In this document: positions 7,196 to 13,898 of the stretch, piece by piece
Layout: each line of letters opens with the position of its first letter
Position numbering within the stretch: the first letter of the stretch is position 1
Assembly: GCA_964559835.1 (NCBI GenBank)
Contig: CAZLJE010000063.1
Span: 1-15,064, forward strand
Reading direction: 5' to 3'
Length of the DNA stretch: 15,064 nt
DNA from: DAISJI01 sp964559835
GTDB lineage: Bacteria; Acidobacteriota; Terriglobia; Terriglobales; Acidobacteriaceae
Notes under the pieces: generated by a model
Database searches by the model: none
The model's input: only the letters and a program-made list of their open reading frames with translations
Told to the model about the DNA's origin: nothing
Made by a program: the position numbers and the translations under genes

Positions 7196-7227
7196 TAACC
7201 ACGGAGGCACGGAGACACGGAGAAAAA
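7196..7227. repeat. Degenerate CACGGAGG-unit tandem repeat
   Basis: TAACCACGGAGGCACGGAG followed by ACACGGAG contains three spaced copies of a CACGGAG unit, in the 12-13 bases just outside the selD start. It is related in style to the CACGAAGG/CACGATGG arrays at 1190-1222 and 6032-6112. Confidence 0.65.
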
Positions 7228-7237
7228 ACGAATCAGG

Positions 7238-7353
7238 TGGTCAGTGATCGGTGATCAGTGATCAGGGGGTGTGCTCGATTCGAAGTGCTGAGGTCGTCGA
7301 CGACTAGCAGCTACTCAGCGATTATTCTTTTACTGAGCACTGACAACTGAGCA
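7238..7353. repeat. Micro-repeat island with facing arms, between der and selD
   Basis: The left arm (7240-7264) repeats CAGTGATCGGTGATCAGTGATCAG-like 8-nt units. The right arm (7331-7353) repeats ACTGAGCACTGACAACTGAG-type units. CAGTGATCAG on the left and CTGAGCACTG on the right are complementary at nine of ten positions, so the island could form a large imperfect hairpin. It ends one base from the der stop codon. No gene is seen in this 169-base spacer. Confidence 0.65.
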
Positions 7354-8904
7354 CTATTTGTTTCTCGCTCGCGTCTTGATCCAGATGGGGGTGCCTTCGA
7401 AGCCGAATGCCTCGCGGATCTGGTTTTCGAGGAAGCGCTCGTACGAGAAGTGCAGCTTCACGGCGCGGTCGACGAAGAGAACGAAGGTCGGCGGCGACGT
7501 TGAGGCCTGCGTCATGTAGAGGATGCGCACGCGCCGATTGAAAGGCACCGACGCGCGGTCGAAGTCGATGTGCTCGAGGAAGCGGTTCATGGCCGAGGTC
7601 GGGACGCGCTTGCGGCGTTCCTGGCCAACTTCGGTGATCTTCGCGAACAGCTTGTCGATGTTCTTGCCTTCTTTGGCCGAGACGAACACCACGGGCGCGT
7701 AGCTGAGGAACTTGAGTTCGTAACGCAGGCGTTCTTCGAAGGCCTTGCGGTCGGGTGGCTTGTGGGCTTCGCTGCTATGGCGCTTTCCGGTGCTGCGCTG
7801 GAACGGGAGCGTCTGGCGCGCGCGGCCCATCGTCTTGCGCTCGGCTTCTTCCTGCTTCTTGCCGACCAAGTCCCACTTGTTAACGACGATGATGAGCGAG
7901 CGCCCGGACTCGTGCGCGTAGCCGGCGATGGTGGCGTCGGAGGAGGTGACGCCTTCAGTGGCGTCCACGACCAGCAGCGCCATATCGGCGGCTTCGAGAT
8001 GTTTGCGCGCCATGACGACCGAAAGCTTCTCTGCTATCAGTTTGGTCTTGCCCTTGCGACGGATGCCGGCCGTGTCGATGAAACGGTAAGCCTGGCCGTC
8101 GCGCTCGACCACTTCATCAATGGCATCGCGCGTCGTGCCGGGAATCGGTGAGACGATGGCGCGCTCGGTCGAAGTCAGCGCGTTCAACAAAGTTGATTTG
8201 CCGACATTGGGGCGCCCGATGATGGCGATCTTATATTCGCGCTCTGCCCATTCGGCTTCGGTCGGCTTGTCTTCGTACTGGTCCGCCGTAAGTCTCTCGC
8301 GGCGGACCTTCGCGTCTTTCGGATCGAATTCCTCGCGGCGCTTTTCCGAATCCTCGGCGAGGGGAGTTTCGGTTTGCTCTTCGGGCTCCGTATCCGGCAG
8401 GATTTTCAGCACTTCATCCAGCAACTCGGCAACGCCGTTGGAGTGCTCGGCCGAGATCGGGTAGAGGTTCTTGATGCCCAGCGTACGGAAATTCTCGGCC
8501 GCTGCTTCCATCTTGGGCGTATCGATTTTGTTGACGGCGAGGAACACCGGCTTGCCGGAGCGGATGAGCAGGCGCGCCAGTTCCATGTCGGGCGCGGCCA
8601 GTTCGGTGCGGCCGTCGACGACCAGGACGATGGCGTCGGCTTCTTCCATCCCCACGCGGGCCTGGCGGAAAATCTCCGACGGTATCAGCTCTTTATCGTT
8701 GGTGACGATGCCGCCCGTATCGACCACACGGAAGCGGCGTCCCGACCACTCCGCGATGCCGTACAGGCGGTCGCGCGTGATGCCGGGTTCGTCGCCAACG
8801 ATGGCGCGACGGCGGCCTACGATGCGGTTGAACAACGTCGACTTGCCGACGTTGGGGCGACCGACGATGGCGAGGGTGGCGGGATGAGTCGAAGACAAAA
8901 CCAT
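7354..8904 (-). CDS. der: Ribosome-assembly GTPase Der (EngA)
   Basis: Der is a double GTPase needed for maturation of the 50S ribosomal subunit. Two G domains are visible. G1 motifs are GRPNVGKS near residue 15 and again with Lys236; G3 motifs are DTGG and DTAG; G4 motifs are NKID and NKWD (342-345). A KH-like C-terminal domain ends FEGTPIWIKTRARNK. At 516 residues it is longer than the usual 440-490. The extra length comes from an acidic inter-domain linker (about residues 175-225) and an inserted basic stretch after NKWD (about 357-387, containing RARQTLPFQRSTGKRHSSEA). ATG 8904 is the only sensible start, but no Shine-Dalgarno precedes it; the upstream bases belong to a micro-repeat island. 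A divergent helicase gene lies 104 bases away. Confidence 0.97.
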   Translation of the reverse strand: MVLSSTHPATLAIVGRPNVGKSTLFNRIVGRRRAIVGDEPGITRDRLYGIAEWSGRRFRVVDTGGIVTNDKELIPSEIFRQARVGMEEADAIVLVVDGRTELAAPDMELARLLIRSGKPVFLAVNKIDTPKMEAAAENFRTLGIKNLYPISAEHSNGVAELLDEVLKILPDTEPEEQTETPLAEDSEKRREEFDPKDAKVRRERLTADQYEDKPTEAEWAEREYKIAIIGRPNVGKSTLLNALTSTERAIVSPIPGTTRDAIDEVVERDGQAYRFIDTAGIRRKGKTKLIAEKLSVVMARKHLEAADMALLVVDATEGVTSSDATIAGYAHESGRSLIIVVNKWDLVGKKQEEAERKTMGRARQTLPFQRSTGKRHSSEAHKPPDRKAFEERLRYELKFLSYAPVVFVSAKEGKNIDKLFAKITEVGQERRKRVPTSAMNRFLEHIDFDRASVPFNRRVRILYMTQASTSPPTFVLFVDRAVKLHFSYERFLENQIREAFGFEGTPIWIKTRARNK

Positions 8905-8907
8905 TTT

Positions 8908-8982
8908 CGATTGCCGATCGCCGATTGCCGATTTGAGTTGCGCGATCTCGGTAATCAGAAATCGGAAATCAGAAATCGGAAT
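8908..8982. repeat. Micro-repeat island in the der/dinG divergent spacer
   Basis: Left part: CGATTGC-CGATCGC-CGATTGC-CGATTT (8908-8933), four 7-nt units. Right part: AATCAGAAATCGGAAATCAG and onward (8953-8980), two long direct copies. CCGATTT on the left is complementary to AAATCGG on the right, so the parts can pair. The left part touches the der start codon and would form the end of its leader. Confidence 0.7.
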
Positions 8983-8999
8983 TGACTTAAACCAAAGCT

Positions 9000-9005
9000 A
9001 TTATA
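9000..9005 (-). promoter_or_regulatory. Perfect -10 hexamer TATAAT, candidate der promoter
   Basis: The minus strand reads TATAAT here, 95 bases from the der start. No convincing -35 is seen at 16-18 bases (ACGGAT at best). The plus strand gives TATTAT (8999-9004) immediately before GTG 9009, so the same bases might serve the divergent helicase gene. Confidence 0.3.
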
Positions 9006-9008
9006 GAG

Positions 9009-11015
9009 GTGACGTCCGCCTCATCCGTGTCAGCCACCACCCAACCCGCGTCAACGCTGTACCAATTTTTCGCGCCCGGCGGCGTGCTGTCGAAGACGCA
9101 TCCGGCGTACGAGTTCCGCCGCGGACAGCTCCAGATGGCGCAGGCGGTCGAAGAGGCGCTCAGCGAAAAGCGGCACCTGATCGTCGAAGCCGGAACCGGC
9201 ACCGGGAAAACACTGGCGTACCTGATGCCGGTGATCCGCTCGGGCAAGCGCGTCATCATCTCGACCGGCACGAAGAACCTGCAAGAGCAGCTTTTCTATA
9301 AAGACGTCCCGTTCCTGGCGCAGCACTGCCCCGACCTGAAGGTCTGCTACATGAAGGGGCGGAACAATTACCTGTGCCGGAAGAAGCTCTACGACCTGAC
9401 GGACCAGCCGGTGTTGAGCGGGCTGGAGGAGATCGAGCAGTACCAGGCGATCAAGAGCTGGGACGAAACGACGAAGACCGGCGACCGCGCGGAGCTGGCG
9501 GTGCTGCCCGAGTCAAGCCAGCTCTGGCACAAGCTCGACGCGCGCGGCGAGGCATGTATCGGTCAGAAGTGCGCGCAGTTCGACCGCTGCTTCATCACCG
9601 AGATGCACCGTAAGGCGCAGGAGAGCGACATCATCATCGTCAACCACCATCTGTTCTTCGCCGACCTGGCGATCAAGATGGCGACGGAAGACCTGAGCGA
9701 CAACCCGGGCATCCTGCCGGAGTGCGGCGCGGTGATCTTCGACGAAGCGCACGAGTTGGAGGACGTCGCGGGCAGCTACTTCGGAGTGAACGTGAGCGCC
9801 GGGCGTTTCGAAGAACTGGCGCGCGATTTGGAAGCTGTAGTGCAGAAGAACAAGGGTGCATCTCCGAGCCTGCTTCAAGCGGCGCAAGGCGTACGCGAGC
9901 GCGGAAATTTTTTCTTCGGACTGCTGCCGCCGGGAGACGGACGATTTTCATTCGAGACGCGCAAGGAATTTCTGGAAGAAAACGGCGACGAGTATCTGGG
10001 CGTGATGCGCGCGCTGAACCGCGTTACGGCGGAGCTGGAGCAGTGGAAGGACCGTCCGGATGAGGCGTATTTGCTCGGGCGGCGCTCGTCGGAGATCCAG
10101 GCCGCGCTGGGCTTCGCGATGGAGAGCGAAGACCCGAACACGGTGTTCTGGATCGAGCGGAGAAATGCCGGGCCCGCTGCAGGCGGACGCTCCAAGTTCC
10201 GATCAGGCCGCCAACACGTCGCACTGCAAGCCACGCCGATCGACGTGTCGCAGATCCTGCGCGAGTACCTGTTCGCGCGACTGGAGACGGCGGTGCTCAC
10301 CTCGGCTACGCTGGCCGTCAGCGGCGGATTCGAGTACGTGAAGAAGCGGCTCGGACTCGATAACGCTCGCGAGCTGGTCGTGCCGTCGCACTTCAATTAT
10401 CCGGAGCAGGCGATCCTGTACGTCCCGCCGGACCTGCCCGATCCGCGCGATGCGGCGTTCGCGCAGAAGGCGACGGCGTGCATCCGGCGACTTCTGGAGA
10501 TCAGCCGCGGCCGTGCCTTTTGCCTGTTCACCAGCTACGCGCAAATGCACGACATTCACGACCGCCTGCTCGGCGAGATCGAGTATCCGCTGCTCATGCA
10601 AGGCTCGGCGCCGAAGAGCGCGTTGCTGGAGGAATTCCGGGCGACCCCGAACGCGGTGCTGTTCGCGACGTCGTCGTTCTGGCAGGGCGTCGACGTGCAG
10701 GGCGAGCAGTTGAGCTGCGTCATCATCGACCGGCTGCCGTTCGCAGTGCCGAACGATCCTGTGGTCGCGGCGAGGATCAAGGCAATCGATCGCACCGGCG
10801 GCAATGCGTTCTTCGATTACCAGGTGCCGAGCGCGGTGATTACGCTGAAACAGGGATTCGGGCGGCTGATCCGGTCGCTGCACGACCGCGGGTTGCTGGC
10901 GCTACTCGACAATCGGATCGTGAAGAAGCAGTACGGGAAGGTGTTCGTCAGCAGTTTGCCGGCGTACAAGCGGACGACGAAGATCGAGCACGTGGAGAGG
11001 TTCTTTGGAGGGTAG
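9009..11015 (+). CDS. dinG: DinG/YoaA-family ATP-dependent DNA helicase (XPD-like, iron-sulfur)
   Basis: This is an SF2 5'-3' helicase that unwinds damaged DNA, D-loops or R-loops. Over 668 residues it shows Walker A AGTGTGKT (Lys67), motif Ia STGTKNLQEQL, the DEAH box VIFDEAHELED (Asp245-His248), SATL, and motif VI QGFGRLIRS. Four cysteines (123, 183, 188, 194) have the spacing of the 4Fe-4S cluster of DinG/XPD proteins; the last three sit in ACIGQKCAQFDRC. NHHLFFADL follows the cluster, as in the family. It lacks the N-terminal exonuclease domain of some Gram-positive DinG proteins. The start is unclear: GTG 9009 has no space for a ribosome site after TATTATA, whereas GTG 9027 (residue 7) would use AGAGGTGA at 9005-9012. 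The frame stops at TAG 11015. Confidence 0.95.
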   Translation: MTSASSVSATTQPASTLYQFFAPGGVLSKTHPAYEFRRGQLQMAQAVEEALSEKRHLIVEAGTGTGKTLAYLMPVIRSGKRVIISTGTKNLQEQLFYKDVPFLAQHCPDLKVCYMKGRNNYLCRKKLYDLTDQPVLSGLEEIEQYQAIKSWDETTKTGDRAELAVLPESSQLWHKLDARGEACIGQKCAQFDRCFITEMHRKAQESDIIIVNHHLFFADLAIKMATEDLSDNPGILPECGAVIFDEAHELEDVAGSYFGVNVSAGRFEELARDLEAVVQKNKGASPSLLQAAQGVRERGNFFFGLLPPGDGRFSFETRKEFLEENGDEYLGVMRALNRVTAELEQWKDRPDEAYLLGRRSSEIQAALGFAMESEDPNTVFWIERRNAGPAAGGRSKFRSGRQHVALQATPIDVSQILREYLFARLETAVLTSATLAVSGGFEYVKKRLGLDNARELVVPSHFNYPEQAILYVPPDLPDPRDAAFAQKATACIRRLLEISRGRAFCLFTSYAQMHDIHDRLLGEIEYPLLMQGSAPKSALLEEFRATPNAVLFATSSFWQGVDVQGEQLSCVIIDRLPFAVPNDPVVAARIKAIDRTGGNAFFDYQVPSAVITLKQGFGRLIRSLHDRGLLALLDNRIVKKQYGKVFVSSLPAYKRTTKIEHVERFFGG

Positions 11016-11044
11016 GAGCGCCGTTGTATTCTTCACCACGGCAG

Positions 11045-11881
11045 ATGACGATGCGCAAAGTTCCCGTTCCATTGCTTCTCGTTCTGTTCTGTGCGTACAG
11101 CCATTCGCAAACCGGGCTGCGAATGACCATGGTGTCGCGTGGGGAAACCAGCGGCAGGCCGCAGGTGGCCCCGCCGATCGACACTAGCTCGACCATTTAC
11201 GTGAGCGGACCGAACCATCGCGTCGAGCGTGTGCAGGAGTACTATCGCGGAAAGCTTTGGCACATTGCGCACATCGCGCGTTGCGCGGAGCACGTGGACT
11301 ACGACGTCAATCTCGACACGCATGAGTTCATCGAGTCGCCGACGGCGACGCGGAAGCACGAAGACAAACCGGCAAGGACCGGAGCCGCGAATGTCATCTT
11401 CGATGTAACAACAGTGGACACTGGCGAAACGAAGAAGCTGTTCGGGCACACAGCGCACCACTACGTCACCACCACGAAACAGACTGAAAGCGCGGAATTG
11501 GGCGGTAAGCCAAGTGAGACCACCGAGGACGTCTGGCTGCTCGACATTCCTGATGCGCTGATGTGCCCGCCCGGAAGGCATCGTCTGCGCGGGGTTATCG
11601 GCGGTGTCGTCGGCACCGGCGGTGGCAGCGGCGGGTCTTCGCAAATCCCGCAGATCCGGCCGGAGTTCCGCTATCACGGCCCTGATCCGCAAGGCCTGGC
11701 GGCGTTCACGAAGAGAACCACCGTGTCACACGAGAAGTACGTCTACGGCGAGGCGTATAACGTGACCTCCACGTTCACCACCGAAATCCTGGATTTGAAA
11801 GAAGAGCAGGTCAATCCAGCGCTGTTCGAAGTACCCAAGGGATTCATCAAGGTGAAGAACTTCACGCCGCCAGGAAAATGA
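11045..11881 (+). CDS. Secreted protein of unknown function, DUF4412-like layout
   Basis: This 278-residue protein has a signal peptide (RKVPVPLLLVLFCAYSHSQ) and no membrane segment after it. The body is beta-rich: a central part with GETKKLFGHTAHHYVTTTKQ, a Gly/Ser-rich linker (VGTGGGSGGSS), and a C-terminal ILDLKEEQVNPALFEVPKGF. The pattern 'tag on a modified metabolite, then NPALFEVP-G' resembles exported proteins grouped as DUF4412, but the match is weak and the function is unknown. ATG 11045 is used; ATG 11051 is equal. TTG 11024 has an AGGAG five bases before it and would add seven residues. The gene starts 29 bases after dinG, so the two may be co-transcribed. It ends in a 4-base ATGA overlap with a possible start of the next gene. 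Confidence 0.8.
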   Translation: MTMRKVPVPLLLVLFCAYSHSQTGLRMTMVSRGETSGRPQVAPPIDTSSTIYVSGPNHRVERVQEYYRGKLWHIAHIARCAEHVDYDVNLDTHEFIESPTATRKHEDKPARTGAANVIFDVTTVDTGETKKLFGHTAHHYVTTTKQTESAELGGKPSETTEDVWLLDIPDALMCPPGRHRLRGVIGGVVGTGGGSGGSSQIPQIRPEFRYHGPDPQGLAAFTKRTTVSHEKYVYGEAYNVTSTFTTEILDLKEEQVNPALFEVPKGFIKVKNFTPPGK

Positions 11882-11914
11882 CGATGCATAGATCCTTCGC
11901 TCCGCTCAGGATGA
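11882..11914. repeat. Palindromic ATCCT...AGGAT repeat, copy at a gene start
   Basis: TGCATAGATCCTTCGCTC to CTCAGGATGACA is the reverse complement of the general plan of copy 1 (1411-1454; both share ATCCT/AGGAT arms and the GATCTATGCAT end). It lies inside the first codons of the following secreted protein. Confidence 0.8.
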
Positions 11915-12351
11915 CAGCCGTTTGGGTGCTGGTGTTGGCCTCGACATTTGCGTCCGCGCACAGCGCATCGGAAACGCCCGAGCAAAAATCAAAGGCGATT
12001 CGCGCGGTCATGGATGCTCAGGTCGCGGCGTGGAATCGCGCAGATCTTGAGGGCTTCATGGATGGCTATTGGCGCTCGCAAGACCTTGAGTTCTACTCGG
12101 GCGACAAGGTCACCAAGGGTTGGGACGCGACGCTGGAGCGCTACAAGAAGAACTATCAGCAAGGCGGGAAGGAAATGGGCAAGCTCGACTTCTCCGACCT
12201 GGACATACACACGAATTCGTCCGGCGTGGCCTGGGTCAGCGGCCGATGGCATTTGAAGATGAAGGACGGCAGCGACCGCGGCGGGCTGTTCACGCTCATC
12301 TTCCACCAGATGAAGGACGGTTGGAAGATCATTCACGATCACACGAGCTAG
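11884..12351 (+). CDS. Secreted NTF2-like (SnoaL/DUF4440-type) protein
   Basis: This 155-residue protein has a signal peptide (hydrophobic AVWVLVLASTFASA) followed by one NTF2-like domain: a first helix with VMDAQVAAWNRADLEGFM, the YW..DLEFYSGD strand, the TKGWDATLERYKKNY helix, then strands WVSGRWHLKM, GGLFTLIFHQ and GWKIIHDHTS. The end 'G W + I + h D H t S' is typical of SnoaL/DUF4440 members. These are enzymes or ligand-binding proteins; the reaction cannot be told. ATG 11884 is chosen because AGGA (11872-11875) lies eight bases before it; ATG 11878 overlaps the previous stop, and ATG 11911 would give the shortest signal peptide. The repeat at 11882-11914 encodes the first residues (MHRSFAPLRMT), which form the positive n-region. 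Confidence 0.88.
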   Translation: MHRSFAPLRMTAVWVLVLASTFASAHSASETPEQKSKAIRAVMDAQVAAWNRADLEGFMDGYWRSQDLEFYSGDKVTKGWDATLERYKKNYQQGGKEMGKLDFSDLDIHTNSSGVAWVSGRWHLKMKDGSDRGGLFTLIFHQMKDGWKIIHDHTS

Positions 12352-12425
12352 GGAGGAGGGTCGCGGGTCGCGGGACGAGGAAAGCCGGTTGTCCCTTGCG
12401 CCTTGAGCCTCGCGCCTGTCCCTGT
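12352..12425. repeat. Micro-repeat island GGGTCGCGG / CTTGCGCCT
   Basis: The left part repeats GGTCGCGGGTCGCGGGACG (12359-12377). The right part repeats CTTGCGCCTTGAGCCTCGCG (12395-12414). GGGAC (12372-12376) can pair with GTCCC (12391-12395). It fills the whole spacer between two genes and contains no good ribosome site for the next one. Confidence 0.6.
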
Positions 12426-12442
12426 GTTACAACTGATTTCTC

Positions 12443-13627
12443 GTGCCAGAGAGCGCCACAGCCCAGCAGAAGCCGTACACCGTTCTCTTCGGACTTCCGA
12501 TCGGCACGCCCCAGATCTTCGCCGGCATCCTGCTGCTGATCTTTTTCGGCCAGTGTCTCTGGATCGCCGTGCGCACGCCGCTGCGGCCGAACGAGGTCGC
12601 TCAGATCCAGCAGGGGCAACTCTGGCTAACGAACCGGGACGCAGAAGACGCTCGACCGCTATTGACGCCGGTGCTGGCAGCGCTATGCGTCATCGGCGAC
12701 GGCCCCGACGTCTCGGAGGCGAGCCCAACGCCAGTGTTTCTTCCGACACCGCGTTCCTGGCGATGGCGCGCGCGCCTGCCGTTCCTCCTCATCGGCGTGC
12801 TGCTCGGCGCGTCGTTGTGGTATGTCGCGCGGCGGCTCTTCGGGAATGCGGGCGGATTCATTGCACTGACGCTCTATGTGTTCACGCCGTCGATCATCCA
12901 GCGCGCGGCGACCGTCCAGCCATCCATCATCGCGGCGTGGGGCGCGTTCGGCGTGATCTTTACTTCGATCGCGGTGGCGCACACGCTTTATGCGCCGCGC
13001 GAGGTGGTGCTGTGGAACTGGAAGCGCATCGTGCTATTGGGAGTGGCGCTCGCTCTATCAGTGGCCGAACAGCCGGTGCTGGTGATGCTGGCGGTGGTCG
13101 GGCTCGCGTACCTGCTGTATCTCGCCCCCGAGCGGCGGCGAGAGGCGGTGATCATCTTTGGCGCGGCTTTCACGGTCGCGCTGGTGCTGCTGCTTGCGTT
13201 CTACCGCTTTCATCCGCGCGAACTCGCCGCATCGTTCACCGGCCTCGGCTGGCACGAGCTGTCGCCTGGGCTGCTGTTCCGTAGCCTGACGTGGTCGCTG
13301 CTGGCGATCTTCTTCCTGCGCATTCCGGGCGTGACGTTGCTGCTGATGGTTGCGCTGATTGCGTACGCGGCGTGGAAGCGTCCGCGTTACTTCGGCCCGA
13401 CATCCGCGCTGATCGTCTTTGTGCTGCTGATCCTCGGCGGGATCGTGCTGCCGCATCTCGGCGGCTACAACCTGTTCCTGATCTCGCTGCCGTTCGCGTT
13501 CGTGTTCCTCGCCGGAGTGTCGGCCGACCTGCTGGAAACCGGCCAGGCGGGGCTCGTGTTCGGCGTGCTGGCGGGGATCCTGCTGGCACATGCGATGTTT
13601 GAGATCACCGGGTTGCTGCGGATTTGA
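12443..13627 (+). CDS. Polytopic membrane protein, GT-C glycosyltransferase-like
   Basis: The 394-residue protein has about ten hydrophobic helices (near residues 23-43, 112-129, 136-150, 162-182, 197-227, 233-253, 281-310, 320-337, 343-360 and 368-386). The first extracytoplasmic loop has RPNEVAQIQQGQLWL (48-62). In GT-C enzymes that use polyprenyl-phosphate sugars (PMT/ArnT type) this is where a catalytic acidic residue sits, here Glu51. No C-terminal soluble domain is present. A transferase of lipid-linked sugars to protein or lipid is the best guess, but sequence signature is limited to topology plus this loop. GTG 12443 is the start of the frame and has no Shine-Dalgarno; the upstream spacer is a repeat island. 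Confidence 0.75.
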   Translation: MPESATAQQKPYTVLFGLPIGTPQIFAGILLLIFFGQCLWIAVRTPLRPNEVAQIQQGQLWLTNRDAEDARPLLTPVLAALCVIGDGPDVSEASPTPVFLPTPRSWRWRARLPFLLIGVLLGASLWYVARRLFGNAGGFIALTLYVFTPSIIQRAATVQPSIIAAWGAFGVIFTSIAVAHTLYAPREVVLWNWKRIVLLGVALALSVAEQPVLVMLAVVGLAYLLYLAPERRREAVIIFGAAFTVALVLLLAFYRFHPRELAASFTGLGWHELSPGLLFRSLTWSLLAIFFLRIPGVTLLLMVALIAYAAWKRPRYFGPTSALIVFVLLILGGIVLPHLGGYNLFLISLPFAFVFLAGVSADLLETGQAGLVFGVLAGILLAHAMFEITGLLRI

Positions 13628-13629
13628 AA

Positions 13630-13704
13630 ATTCGGTGATTTGCTGATTGGGTGAGTGGGTGATTGAAAACATGACAAATCACCCACTCAGCAACTCACCC
13701 ATCG
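13630..13704. repeat. Micro-repeat island with perfect 13-bp inverted arms
   Basis: TGAGTGGGTGATT (13652-13664) and AATCACCCACTCA (13677-13689) pair perfectly around a 12-nt loop. GGTGATTTGCTGATTGGGTG on the left and AGCAACTCACCC on the right are further degenerate units. The island begins three bases after the stop of the membrane-protein gene, has no T-tract, and may act as a transcript 3'-end hairpin. Confidence 0.75.
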
Positions 13705-13746
13705 CGTCGCAACTTCGCTATTCATCGCGGGTTAACAATCATAGGG

Positions 13747-13805
13747 CCTGGTCACCGGACCGGCTCCTGCGGTAGCGCAAGTTACAGCGGCGTAGGCCGG
13801 TGACC
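13747..13805 (+). ncRNA. Candidate structured RNA leader, nested hairpin with GCAA tetraloop
   Basis: Three helices stack in one hairpin. P1 is GGTCACCGG (13750-13758) with CCGGTGACC (13797-13805), nine perfect pairs. P2 is CCTGCG (13766-13771) with CGTAGG (13791-13796), six pairs, one G-U. P3 is GTAGC (13772-13776) with GTTAC (13781-13785), five pairs, one G-U, closed by a GCAA (GNRA) loop. P1 and P2 are continuous on the 3' side, with ACCGGCT (13759-13765) unpaired on the 5' side; P2/P3 are continuous on the 5' side, with AGCGG (13786-13790) bulged. It lies 93 bases upstream of a secreted-protein gene on the same strand. It is not an Rfam family that I can recognise. Confidence 0.5.
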
Positions 13806-13846
13806 TGAAAAGATTGCATCAGTAGAACTAAGTTGGGCGTCACTAT

Positions 13847-13882
13847 ATGAGGAGGAGTTACGCCCGTAATCGCCTCCCCTGA
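13847..13882 (+). promoter_or_regulatory. Second leader hairpin and 11-codon upstream ORF
   Basis: GGAGG (13851-13855) pairs with CCTCC (13873-13877), and TTAC with GTAA inside it. The same bases form a tiny ORF, ATG 13847 to TGA 13882 (MRRSYARNRLP), beginning with two AGG Arg codons. The hairpin would hide the only strong Shine-Dalgarno-like GGAGGAG in the leader. The main start codon is 42 bases further on. Both readings are suggestive only. Confidence 0.35.
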
Positions 13883-13898
13883 CGATTCCCGGCGTAAT

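Noticed and set aside
7196..7265. Possible CRISPR array from the short repeats near selD
   Set aside because: Units are 7-10 nt, degenerate and without spacers of constant length; no cas genes are present.
8982..9007. TTGACT plus TATTAT/TATAGA as a sigma70 promoter for dinG
   Set aside because: The spacing is 11 or 14 bases, too short for a normal promoter.
10478..11044. In-frame upstream extension of the secreted protein at 11045, overlapping dinG
   Set aside because: The region is coding for the helicase in another frame, and the extension hides the signal peptide. The start near 11045 is far better.
13652..13689. The 13-bp inverted repeat as an intrinsic terminator of the membrane-protein gene
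   Set aside because: No T-tract follows either arm, and flanking bases are further repeat units.
13747..13805. The leader hairpin as a known cyclic-di-GMP, glnA or SAH riboswitch
   Set aside because: The conserved core sequences I remember for these classes are absent and the fold is a single nested hairpin.
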